DNA from: Hondaea fermentalgiana
Lineage: Eukaryota > Sar > Bigyra > Thraustochytrida > Thraustochytriidae
DNA length: 64,000 nt
Direction of reading: 5' to 3'
Assembly (NCBI GenBank): GCA_014084085.1
Contig: NPFB01000008.1
Coordinates: forward strand, 388,085-452,084
A model generated the notes under the pieces. It was not told where the DNA came from, did not search any database, and was given only the letters and a program-made list of their open reading frames with translations. Shown here in pieces: positions 1 through 9,207 of this stretch (within the stretch, counting starts at the first letter, position 1; every line of letters begins with the position of its first letter). Made by a program: the position numbers and the translations under genes.

Positions 1-52
<52 letters not shown>
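1..52. repeat. AGCA tetranucleotide microsatellite
   Basis: About 13 uninterrupted AGCA units begin at the window edge and stop 33 bases before the start codon of the first surface-protein gene, so the tract probably sits in its promoter or 5' leader. The same repeat recurs just ahead of the BBS4 start codon near 55249-55302. Confidence 0.95.
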
Positions 53-53
<1 letters not shown>

Positions 54-84
54 AATCTTCGGTAAAGAAACAACAACAAAGACA

Positions 85-849
85 ATGGGCCGCAACCTTC
101 TCGTCATTGCTCTCGGAGCCCTCGCGGCGACTAGCGCCGATGCTGCGTGTGAATTTGGAAAAGAGTACAAGGTCGCAAATTGCGAAGCATGGAACTCTCT
201 CTTAAGCACCTTCTCCTCGGGCGCATGGACGGTGTGCCAGGATTCGGTCGACGAGGACCCGTGCAATTCGAACTCATGCGCCAAGACCAACGGGTGGGTC
301 AACTGCAAGGATGGACGCCTCAAGAAGCTCACCATTGCTGAGGACATTGGCATGGCCTACAACACCTCGACTGATCTTGCGAACTTCACGTCCGCCTTTC
401 TTGAGATCGAGACCATGAAGTTCGAGGAGCTCACCATCATGAACCAGACCGCGCTGGGTCTCGACACTTGCCTGGACGAACTCTGCGGCACTGTGACCTG
501 CGACTTCACTTGGTCCGAGTGCACTGATACCTGCACCACCGACGGCATCTGCGAACCCGTCACGCCTTCCCCGACGGACGCACCAACCACCGCGTCGCCC
601 ACGGGCGCCCCCACCACTGCGTCGCCCACCACAGATGCACCTACTCCGGCGCCTACTGACCTCAGCACTTTTGCGCCCACGTCCGCACGTCCGGGATGCA
701 CGAACGCCACCGACCCGGACTGCATTACCGACTCGCCGACGGCCTCGCCCACATCGGCGCCTACCGACAGCCCGACCTCGGGTGCTGGCGCTCTCGGTGC
801 GAGCATTTTGGCTGTGGCCGTCAGCTTTGTCGGCGCCGCGCGTCTGTAA
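85..849 (+). CDS. GPI-anchored-type surface protein, one 12-Cys module plus Thr/Pro stalk
   Basis: This 254-residue protein starts with a clear signal peptide (MGRNLLVIALGALAATSADA). One module of about 135 residues follows with 12 cysteines. Its landmarks are an AW pair near the second Cys, W..C, DPC, V.C, a DTCLDELC segment and a final TDGIC. Next comes a stalk of repeated APT/SPT units with one Cys pair and an N-glycosylation sequon (NAT) near 700. The last 20 residues are hydrophobic and end in AARL with no charged tail, as expected for a GPI signal. The module is acidic (about -15 by hand count). The W..C...DPC...V.C spacing recalls the capping domain of leucine-rich repeat proteins, but no LRRs follow. 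Function is unknown; a cell-surface or extracellular-matrix role is inferred. It is the first of six paralogues reaching 13550. Confidence 0.9.
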   Translation: MGRNLLVIALGALAATSADAACEFGKEYKVANCEAWNSLLSTFSSGAWTVCQDSVDEDPCNSNSCAKTNGWVNCKDGRLKKLTIAEDIGMAYNTSTDLANFTSAFLEIETMKFEELTIMNQTALGLDTCLDELCGTVTCDFTWSECTDTCTTDGICEPVTPSPTDAPTTASPTGAPTTASPTTDAPTPAPTDLSTFAPTSARPGCTNATDPDCITDSPTASPTSAPTDSPTSGAGALGASILAVAVSFVGAARL

Positions 850-1201
850 GCCGTCACATATGACGCCAACTTGCATCTACAAAGACTTTGCGATATCGGA
901 ATGCGGCCGCTTCGCAGCTCACTTCTTCTCAAGGGGCAGTTCACCATCGAGCAGGGAGCATGCCAAGCAAGCAAGCAATTGAACGTGACCGAAGCTGGAG
1001 AGGTCTGAAACATATTGACAGCATCCTCCACGTTTCGAGCCACGTCCCATCCCCGAATTTCTTCAAATGACATAAGCATGAAGTCTTCATCTTGAGCTTA
1101 GCTTTCAACGTTTCATCTCTCCTTTTGTCTTCCGATCATTGAGTTGTCGCTCCCACTTTTGCATGCATGCGCAAAAAGACTCACCAGCTTCTTCATCTTA
1201 G

Positions 1202-1345
1202 CCGATTCGCACACGTTTCTCGACTACTTTTACGCCTGCCAACAGCACATCCTCGACTTTAGCGCACTCGGTGCGAGCATTCTGGTCTGGTCGCGACGGT
1301 CAGCTTTGCAATCATTGCGAGTAAGTTGTGACGAATATACGCATC
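1202..1345 (+). pseudogene. Relic of the 3' end of a GPI-type surface-protein gene
   Basis: This stretch aligns almost colinearly with 728-870 of the intact gene at 85-849. Shared blocks include ccga.tcgc at 1202, cgcctgcc.acagc at 1232, the near-identical ctcggtgcgagcatt at 1267-1281, gtcagctttg near 1299 and the gtaag spanning the stop codon. One frame still reads ALGASIL, as in the intact C-terminal tail. No start codon or cysteine module is recognisable upstream, so only the stalk end and GPI-signal end of an old duplicate survive. Homology was judged by eye. Confidence 0.7.
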
Positions 1346-3000
1346 GAGCTATTCGAGATATTTCATAGCTCGTCGACGCTGAGAAAGTTGAGCCTTTTCA
1401 AACTTGTGAGCGAGTTCATCCCTGAGCTCTCAAGCTTCCAAAAAAGGCGACTTTTTCTCGCGAGAATGGGTTTCATGAACAACAAGGAAGTCTCACAGGT
1501 CATCGGTGCATTATTGAGTTGCTAACTGGCCGGCTTCAACCTTGAGGTGAGCATGGACATGCTCGACCGTTATTTCAAAAAGCATACTCAGGGCTGGACC
1601 GGGACCCAATCTTCGTCGAGTGAAGCTGTTGCTCGAACATTTCAGCGCCGTCAATCCTAGACTGGTTGAAGACCAACTTGTGAAACGAAGGTCGAGTGTT
1701 TCTCGATGGGAAAGACCAACGCCTCAAATCCTTAGAAAGTGTTGAAGTATGAAGAGTCGAATGGATTGCTAGTATGTCCAGGTACACCAGGAATGCCTGG
1801 GTTGTTTCGCTTCTGCTAGGAGCGAATTGGTGTGATGGTGCAGATCGATATTCTTTCCATCCTAAACGTTTGTCTAGAGGATATGGTGTAGAGCTTTAAA
1901 AGTGATTACGAATCTCTTGGCTGTGCTAGTTCATGTTACGAGCGATGTGAGACTTACCTTGATGTATCATGAACTAGTGGCTGTCGGGAGAATGGGCGTA
2001 TAGCGGCGCGGCGGTCTACAAAAGACTGCACATGGGTGCCAAGTTAACTTCATTCCTTTTGTGGCGCTGCTGTCTGTTCACGTCATTTCCATTTCCCAAA
2101 TGAAATCCAACATACGTCGTCGAGCTCATTCTGATTCCGGGAAAGAGGCTGTTGCCAAGAGGCACCGAGTTGCAACAACGAAGCACCAGCATCTGGTGGT
2201 TGATGACGAGCTGATCGGAACACGATCACCAGGAATTCTACGGCGCGAACGGAGCCGCCACAAGCCAGGGAATGCCGCCGAAAGAGTGATGCAGTCGCAG
2301 ATTCGTTGTAGAGAATTATGCTTGCCACGAAACATCCCGGCGAGGAAGACTATTGCGGCGGGGAGGACGTTGCGCAACATCAAGCGGCGAATGGTCTTCT
2401 CGAATTGTGTGACAAAGTGTTCAATTTCCCTGGTTTCATGGGCGGCCGCGGCGTCTTAGCAGGCCGAGGCTACCGTGAAGAGGCGATGTGGTCAATCGTT
2501 ATGAGCAAAGTTGCATGATTTTTATGCATGCAAACGCCGCTTCCGGCCTGTTTTCAGCTCTCGATGACCAGCTGAGATCCATCCGGGGATGGGAAAGGAC
2601 GCACGAAAAGGTCAGACTCGACAAAGCATTACACCACAAATCATTCTCGTTGGGTAAAAGGCCTTTAGGCTAACTCGTTCTGCGAGCGTGCATTATGTGC
2701 GGTGACAATAGCAAACGAGCAAGTGGAATGAGCATAACAAGCAAGGTTCCACTACACATCCATGAGTCAGCTTCTCGTGGCCCTCACTCTTGTCATGATC
2801 AGTGGCACTCCAATAGGTGCTGCACGTCTCACCATGGAATAAATCGATCGATTTCAATAGACAGACTTTGGCGCTGTGCACGGTCTTAACTACAATTGCG
2901 CGCGTTCATTTTGACTTCTGCACCATTCATCGTCGTCATTGCTGCAATCGTGCCTGCTTACCTTCGCCCTCTCAGGAATTTGGGTAAAGCAAAAACATGA

Positions 3001-3170
3001 TTTCATCTTAGTGTCTGATTTTTCTCTCAAACTCTGAAATGATTAGTCTTGGGCAGAAAACCACTCGTCTTGCCCCTCACTGCTTTTTCATCTTAGTGTC
3101 TGATTTTTCTCTCAAACTCTGAAACGATTAGTCTTGGGCAGAAAACCACTCGTCTTGCCCCTCACTGCTT
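3001..3170. repeat. Tandem duplication, 2 x 85 bp
   Basis: Bases 3001-3085 and 3086-3170 are identical except for one T/C difference (3040 against 3125). Near-identity points to a recent duplication. No coding or structural role is visible. Confidence 0.95.
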
Positions 3171-3240
3171 GAAGATGTGCTTCATTGCGGCAAGAATGAA
3201 GCACTCTTGAGCTTGAGGGACAGGTGCAATCCTTTCTCCT

Positions 3241-3257
3241 CCCCCCCCCCCCCCCTC
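3241..3257. repeat. C17 homopolymer
   Basis: A run of 17 C, continued by CT-rich and T-rich sequence. It is one of four long oligo-C tracts in intergenic DNA of this window. Confidence 0.95.
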
Positions 3258-3490
3258 CTCCCCCATTTTTTTTTCTACTGCCGCTTCGGGCTCACGCGCC
3301 GGCGGTTCCATTCGCATTTCGCGTCTTGATCCTCCTTCTTGTGTGTGCACATGGCCTCATTGCACAGCCCGTCAGCTAACGAATCAATGACCATCTATTC
3401 GATGGGGACTTCGCGCTATCCGTTACACCGTCGGTCCGCCGGACGACACCATCGCCAGTCTCAGCTCTACACTTGCAGCGCACCCACAGT

Positions 3491-3523
3491 GACAGTGGCG
3501 CGACAGTGGCGCGACAGTGGCGC
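3491..3523. repeat. 11-bp unit repeated three times
   Basis: The unit gacagtggcgc occurs three times head to tail and then decays. It lies about 210 bases upstream of the start codon at 3735, so it may be in that gene's promoter. Any regulatory role is unproven. Confidence 0.9.
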
Positions 3524-3734
3524 GATAGTGGGCAAGGGTTCTCCGCGCCACGTGCTTCCGCGCAGCGATGGTCTCGAGAAAGTAAGTTTGGCGAGTCCGC
3601 GCCGCGCTTCGCAGAGCCTGCGATAGCTCAAGTCTGCGCCGTCGCCAGACCACGAATCCGCCAGGGACTCGACGCGTATATCTCAGGAACCCCGCCACAG
3701 ACCTGGAGCTCAAGCTCGTCGAGATCAACGCAGC

Positions 3735-4658
3735 ATGTCGCGCGTATTCCTCGCCGTCGCTATACTCGGCACGCTGACACATCAAGGCGAAGCAGCATGC
3801 AGCTTCTCCTTTCCGTATCGGCAGCGCGCTTGTCTGGCGTGGAATGCGCTAGGTGACGCATTTGATCGAAACAACTGGAACGTGTGCTCCACCTTCGTCG
3901 ATGGCAATCCATGCGCGTCAGGCGCCTGTCCACGCGCAAACAATCTCGTCACATGTAGTGGTGATGGCCGCGTGACGGCAATCCAGATCCAAAGTGATAT
4001 CAATATGCAGTACGATGGCGTCAGCGACCTAAGCACGCTCGAGCAAGCCTTTGTGGATATGACTGCTGACCGCCTGACTGAAGTCTCCATTACAAATCAG
4101 GCGAATCTTGACCTCGACCAGTGTTTGGACTCGATGTGCAACGCTGTGACTTGCGACTTTACCAACTCAGGCTGCACCGGTAGCTGCACTGACGATGGAA
4201 TTTGTGTTCCAACACCGGCTCCAACTGCAGCACCAACAGCGAACGAGTGCACGTTTTCGAACCAGATCAAGCGGCGCAACTGTCTCGTCTGGAATGCTCT
4301 TGCTGACGCTTTCCAGTCACAAAACTGGAACGACTGCCAAAATGATCGCAACGTGAACCCATGCGTCAGAACTTCGTGTGCTCGACGGAATAGACTCGTG
4401 CGGTGTCGCAAGGGCATGATCAAAAAGATCCGCATCAGAAAAGAGTTTGGGCTGTCGTACGATGGAACCTCGGATCTCACGGCCTTGACGACCCGAATCA
4501 ACGACATCAAAACTGACAAGCTCAAGGTATTCAAAATTGAGAACAATGCAGGTCTCAACCTAAATGTATGTCTTCCAAGTCTTTGCGACTCGATCAAGTG
4601 CAGCTTTGTGAACTCCCAGTGCACTGGAACGTGCACAACGACAGGCCTATGCGCTTAG
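3735..4658 (+). CDS. Secreted protein with two 12-Cys modules (acidic then basic)
   Basis: The 307-residue protein begins with the signal peptide MSRVFLAVAILGTLTHQGEA. Module 1 (about residues 21-155) and module 2 (about 170-307) each contain 12 cysteines in the same order. A short PTPAPTAAPTA linker separates them. There is no GPI tail: translation stops just after the last module cysteine (TTGLCA). By hand count module 1 has about 6 basic and 17 acidic residues and module 2 about 22 basic and 11 acidic, so the protein is strongly bipolar. Module 2 resembles the second modules of the genes at 7156 and 9208 more than its own first module, which indicates an ancestral two-module gene. Secretion is well supported; function is unknown. 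Confidence 0.9.
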   Translation: MSRVFLAVAILGTLTHQGEAACSFSFPYRQRACLAWNALGDAFDRNNWNVCSTFVDGNPCASGACPRANNLVTCSGDGRVTAIQIQSDINMQYDGVSDLSTLEQAFVDMTADRLTEVSITNQANLDLDQCLDSMCNAVTCDFTNSGCTGSCTDDGICVPTPAPTAAPTANECTFSNQIKRRNCLVWNALADAFQSQNWNDCQNDRNVNPCVRTSCARRNRLVRCRKGMIKKIRIRKEFGLSYDGTSDLTALTTRINDIKTDKLKVFKIENNAGLNLNVCLPSLCDSIKCSFVNSQCTGTCTTTGLCA

Positions 4659-5082
4659 CTCAAGCGTCATTTCGAATTTACGCTTTATCTCTCATCATCA
4701 AGTATAAATGAATGAGCACATTTTTCTTTCCTTCGCTCCAAACTCGACCTTTTTATTCCCTTTCGCGGCGGCTTAACGAGTACTCGAGCTGCTCTTTCTA
4801 TCTTTCGCTGCAACTAAAAGGTTGAAAGTATGGTCACAGCGTCGCACGAGATCTGTCGCTAGCTTTTTAGGGGCGTGGACAAAAAAAGGAATGAGCGCGA
4901 ACATACGTAAAATGCTATTGAGAAAGTCAGCGTGAAAGAGTGAGGCTTTGGCGGAGAGCAAAAACAGGCAAGACAGAAATCTTAATGTGGATGCCGTCGG
5001 ACGTATTCTACCATGCATTGCCATGGTTGATGTAACATGAATGAATGAATGAATGAATTAATGAATGAAAACTTTGTTTGAT
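4659..5082. other. Convergent intergenic spacer with ATGA repeat
   Basis: This 424-bp spacer separates two surface-protein genes that end toward each other. An (AATG)n tract lies at about 5037-5068, next to the stop codon of the minus-strand gene. No gene or RNA was recognised. Confidence 0.7.
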
Positions 5083-5877
5083 TTACCAAAGCGCGCTGAT
5101 AAGCATGGCAGCCGCAGAGAGCAGGCCGATCTCCATGGTTGACGATGCCGAAGGGGCATTCGCAGTAGGAGCGATGGTGGGCGCAAGGGTGCAGTTCGTG
5201 GAGTTGAAGTCGCAGTCAGGGTCCTCGCGGATATCAATGTCCAATGTCGGCGCCTCTGTGGGGCCCATAGTCGGCGCCTCAGTGGGAGACGCGGTAGGCG
5301 AATCCGTCGGCGAAGACGCCTCCGTGGGGAGGGGCGTCGGGGAAGTCTCTTCGGTCGGACCCGAGGTCGGCGCGCTCGTTGGTGTCATGGTTGGCATCAT
5401 CGTCGGGGCGCTCGTCGGGACACATACACCATCAGAGGTGCACGAGCCGGTGCAGCCCGAGTTGGAAAAGTCGCACGTCGTCGAAGCGCAGGCGTCCACG
5501 CACTGATTCAAGTTCAGACCAGCAATGTCCGGCATCGAGATACTGTTGACCGTTCCCAAGTTGGCGATGGCGGTGTTCAGATTCTCAATGTCGTACGACT
5601 GATCAAAGACCCAGCCGTCGCTGGAGCCGACGGTGATGCTCGTAATAGCGTAGCTCGAGCAAGTAATGTAGCCTTCAGCCTTGGGGCAGCCATTGCAGGG
5701 GCCTCCGTCGGTCGCGAAGTCTGCGCATTTGTTCCAGCCAGCTTTCTGAAAGGCATCCATCAACTCATTCCAGAGCTGGCAGCTCTTTTTATGATTCGCA
5801 TTGGACTGTGAGCAAGCGGCGCTTGCGTCCTTGGCGAGAAGAGCCAGAGCGGCCACTACGAGGATGATGCGCGACAT
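5083..5877 (-). CDS. GPI-anchored-type surface protein, one 12-Cys module plus Thr/Pro stalk
   Basis: The 264-residue protein starts with MSRIILVVAALALLAKDASA, a signal peptide. A single 12-Cys module (about residues 21-150, net charge about -8) follows, then a stalk of PT, APT and SPT units. A conserved pre-anchor block contains two Cys and the sequons NST and NCT. The hydrophobic C-terminus ends in ISALW, typical of GPI addition. Its module is nearly the same as the first module of the gene at 7156-8136 (shared MPDIAGLNLNQC and CDFSNSGCTG), so these two genes exchanged or duplicated sequence recently. Role unknown, presumed surface or matrix protein. Confidence 0.9.
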   Translation of the reverse strand: MSRIILVVAALALLAKDASAACSQSNANHKKSCQLWNELMDAFQKAGWNKCADFATDGGPCNGCPKAEGYITCSSYAITSITVGSSDGWVFDQSYDIENLNTAIANLGTVNSISMPDIAGLNLNQCVDACASTTCDFSNSGCTGSCTSDGVCVPTSAPTMMPTMTPTSAPTSGPTEETSPTPLPTEASSPTDSPTASPTEAPTMGPTEAPTLDIDIREDPDCDFNSTNCTLAPTIAPTANAPSASSTMEIGLLSAAAMLISALW

Positions 5878-7155
5878 TTCTACTTGATAGGTTTCCGTTC
5901 AATTCAATCTATGCTCAACTTTACTCGTCAACAAGAAGCAGGTATTCTCGTCTCGTTGAGCAATTGAGGTTTGCTGGCCATTGACGAGGTATGCTTGCCA
6001 ATGGACACCCAAGCGTCTCTTGTCGGCCAGAGGAGTGCATCTCGCGTGTCACTTAGGTGACGCCTGTCGTTTCACGGCCCATGGGGTGTATTTCGTATCC
6101 ATTTGGAGTTCCATGATGGTTTCTTCTCCTTTTGTAATATGTTCTAGAAACAAAAATCAGTCAACGCTCAATCGTAGCATGACCCCCTCGCGCAACCTCT
6201 CTGTACCCTTTCGGCCCTCTTAAACCATTGCGGCCCAGCTCTGTCCCAACGGCTCTACCGAAGCGAAGAAACCGAACATTGGACAGGCCCTCGACGCAAG
6301 CGTCACTCCATCATTCTTGCACTTGATAGTAAACAGACAGAGCATAAATGGTCTGGCTTGCTCGGAACCCACGAGGCGTTACCATTTACCTCTAGGAGCA
6401 ACGCAGCTGGAGTAGTAGCTGTCTGCTTGAGGAAGGAAGACCCCGCGAGACTCGCCATCCAACTCATTTCCTGAGCAGACAGTCTTCGAAGGAAGAGCCA
6501 GAGGTGGGAGGGTCAGAGCTTGAGCTCAACGGAACTGTGCGTGCGTATGTTCGTTGCGAGTTTTGGTGCAATGACTGCGTGGCCCTTGCGGCCGCATGCT
6601 CAGTAGCATCTGCAGATAGATGGACAGACAAACAAACAGACAGACATTGGAAAGCTTAGCTTCTTTGTCAGTAGTATTATGCGCTAAAAAGATGACGGGC
6701 CGAGGCTAGACGACGCTCTGTCCGTCGCTTGGAAAAATTCTCCAAAGTTCAAAGTTAGACATCAAGCATCGTCAAGTTGTTACTTTGTTTCAACGGCTCT
6801 CTGCCTACTACGAAAGGAGGGACATGAAGGAGTTCGTCAGTCATTTGAGACGTTCCGAGCCAAGGGCTCTGATGGTCAAGTGGCATGGCCTTCTGGGACA
6901 TGCAGCAAGCTTCAGGCCCCTGAGGCATAGATAGCTCTGGGTCTTACTGTGAGGCGAGTCGATGAGGGCCAAAAGCCAAGGGCTACGGAAACGGCACAGC
7001 AGCGTGCGAAGCCGAGTGAAGAAACATAGGAAAAGGAAGAGGGAAAAGACAAAAGCTTGTACAGCGGTCCGAAAACAGGTATTCTAACTTGCTCTTTGTC
7101 TTATAGACTATGCATTCTGGCCATACTGGTAGCAGTAGCCTAGGGATGAGAATTT
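5878..7155. other. 1.3 kb intergenic interval, no gene seen
   Basis: Only short ORFs without recognisable domains occur. A CAGACAAACAAACAGACAGACA-like simple repeat lies near 6622-6645. The distal end presumably carries the 3' flank of the gene at 7156 and the proximal end the promoter of the gene at 5083. Confidence 0.6.
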
Positions 7156-8136
7156 TTACTCGAGACAGCGTCCATTGTTCGTGCATTGTCCAGTGCAAGT
7201 CGAGCGCGTGAATCTGCAGCGAAGAGTGTTGCAAATCGTTGGGAGGCACTGATTGAGGTTCAATGAAGCTTGACGACGAATCAGAATGAGACGAAGTCGA
7301 TGGTATCTTTTGAGTTCGAGAAGTGCATCCTGAAGAGGCCCGAGATCGGTACTACCGTCGTATGAAAGCCCATTCTCTTCGATAAAGTTGATGACAGTGA
7401 TGCGGCCGCGGTAGCAGCGAACGAGACCTTCCTTTTTGGGGCATGCTCCATAGGAGCAGGGATCCGTATTGCGGAAATCGCCACACTTGTTCCAGCCATC
7501 CGCCTGAAAGGCGTCCGCGAGAAGATTCCATACCCTGCAGTTGCGGTATCTGTAGCCCGCTTTGTAGTCGCAGTTCATTTCAGTCGGCGGGTTGGTGGGC
7601 GCAGGCGTGGGCGAGTCTGTAGGGGACGACGTGGGCTCAAGCGTTGGGGCAAGGGTCGGGGGTTCAGTCACGCAAACACCATCAGAGGTGCAGGCACCGG
7701 TGCAGCCCGAGTTGGAAAAGTCGCAGGTCGCCGAGCTGCAGACATCCAGGCACTGATTGAGATTGAGGCCTGCGATGTCTGGCATCGAGATACTACTTAC
7801 TGTCCCCATGTTGGCGATGGCTGTGTTTAAATTCTCAATGTCGTACGCCTGGTCGTAAACCCACCCGTCGCCAGATCCGACGTTGATGCTTGTGATAGCG
7901 AAGCTCGAGCAGGTAATGTAGCCCTGAGCCTGGGGGCAATTATTGTTGCAAGGGCCTTCGTCGGTCGCAAAGCTTGCGCATTTGCTCCAGCCAGATTTTT
8001 GAAAGGCGAGCGACAGCTCATTCCAGAGCTCGCAGGCTTTCCTGTGGTTCTCGTTGGTCTGTGAGCAGACGGCGTTCGTATCCGTGATGAGCAACGCCAA
8101 GGCGGTCACCACAAGGATGATGCGCGACATGCTCAC
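7156..8136 (-). CDS. Secreted protein with two 12-Cys modules (acidic then basic)
   Basis: The 326-residue protein has a signal peptide (MSMSRIILVVTALALLITDT, cleaved near NAV). Module 1 (about residues 25-158, net about -9) and module 2 (about 190-326, net about +8) each have 12 Cys and are joined by a TLAPTLEPTSSPT-like linker. Translation ends at GRCLE with no GPI signal. An alternative start at the second Met changes only two residues. Module 1 is very close to that of the GPI-type gene at 5083-5877, while module 2 matches the second modules of the genes at 3735 and 9208 (LSYDG..DL and LNLNQCLP..C). This makes it a chimaera-like partner of the anchored paralogue. Function unknown. Confidence 0.9.
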   Translation of the reverse strand: MSMSRIILVVTALALLITDTNAVCSQTNENHRKACELWNELSLAFQKSGWSKCASFATDEGPCNNNCPQAQGYITCSSFAITSINVGSGDGWVYDQAYDIENLNTAIANMGTVSSISMPDIAGLNLNQCLDVCSSATCDFSNSGCTGACTSDGVCVTEPPTLAPTLEPTSSPTDSPTPAPTNPPTEMNCDYKAGYRYRNCRVWNLLADAFQADGWNKCGDFRNTDPCSYGACPKKEGLVRCYRGRITVINFIEENGLSYDGSTDLGPLQDALLELKRYHRLRLILIRRQASLNLNQCLPTICNTLRCRFTRSTCTGQCTNNGRCLE

Positions 8137-9207
8137 GCGTCGCGGTTGTCGATCGCTTGCCTTTCGAGTCGCTTGTCTGGTTCTCCTTCCCTATCCTCAC
8201 TCTTGTCTTTGTAGTTCCGGGTTTACGGAATAAGCCAATGGATACCTTTCGATCTCATCATGAATGCTTGGTTCACATCTTACCTGTTTCCGCGCCGCGC
8301 CGTAAACATCACCAGGTAATCCAATAGGCGCTGCGCTTTTGATAGCGGCTGACCAAGTGGACGAGCCGGCCGCGCTGTCCGCAATCAAGGACGCGTCCGC
8401 GGCGCCACAGCGCCCGCTACGTTGAACGGATCTCTACCTCATTTTCTCATTTTCTCATTCTCTTATTCTCCCTCTCTTTCTCTCTCTCTCTCTCTGTAAT
8501 CTTCGTGATGGATAGACCCCTCCTTCTCGTGGGCGGCTGATGTCAAGGCTACGGAGACGCTGTGCAGAGATGGATTGCGTGCAACGATTCTACGTCGCTC
8601 GTGCTGACGCAGACGGCGACGCGGAAACCAATCCAAGCTCGTCGCTTGCTCCGGTCGTTCTCTGGACATGCATAATTTTACTTTGGTCTCCTGCTCTCCG
8701 AGGCCGAGCTGAGGTGTTCCAGTCAGTTTGGCCACCCAATGGAGCAAGCATTCTACGGAACAACCGTCAACGAGAGGGAAGCCGCACAACTGTCAACAGA
8801 ATTGAAGCGCAGGCTATCGTCCAGAGCCTCCATTTCAAGTAGGTGAAGGCTCCCTCGAAGGCTTCGAGACCGAGATCAATGGCTGGGTTTCGCAACGGAT
8901 CATTTTGCAGAATTCCAGCAGAACATCAGAGACGATGTTTCACTTGTATGCAAGAATTACACTTGGCGAGCCAGAGATTATCGGAGCACAGGGATCTTGG
9001 TCGGAGATAGGGACAGGTGAGATCGCTCACGCACGTTCACAGCAGCATCGCCGTACAGTACATTTTGCACTGATAGAATGATTGTGAGCTGGCTCGAGGC
9101 AAGGCGACCGCGCGGTATTTCGCTTCAGATCGGTCAACGTAAGTCGGCAAAAGCTCAAGTTTTGTTGCAATAGTAAGGAACACATGATAAAGGGAAAACG
9201 TCTTTCT
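8137..9207. other. 1.1 kb intergenic interval with CT-rich microsatellite
   Basis: A degenerate (CTCATTTT)n tract passes into (CT)n at about 8436-8496. Short ORFs around 8463-8842 lack recognisable features and overlap each other on both strands. No gene supported. Confidence 0.6.

Larger units (their letters stand above)
850..3734. other. 2.9 kb gene-poor interval
   Basis: No convincing gene is present. ORFs are short, lack domain signatures and often rely on non-ATG starts. The interval holds a decayed fragment of a surface-protein gene (1202-1345), an 85-bp tandem duplication (3001-3170), a C17 tract (3241-3257) and an 11-bp triplicate (3491-3523). Confidence 0.7.

Noticed and set aside
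274..1079. Long antisense ORFs over the first surface gene (and similarly over 5078-5506, 13013-13615 and 9405-9881)
   Set aside because: They are mirror images of the PT-rich repeats, whose GC-rich codons remain open in several frames. Their Val/Gly- or Arg-rich translations have no independent signature.
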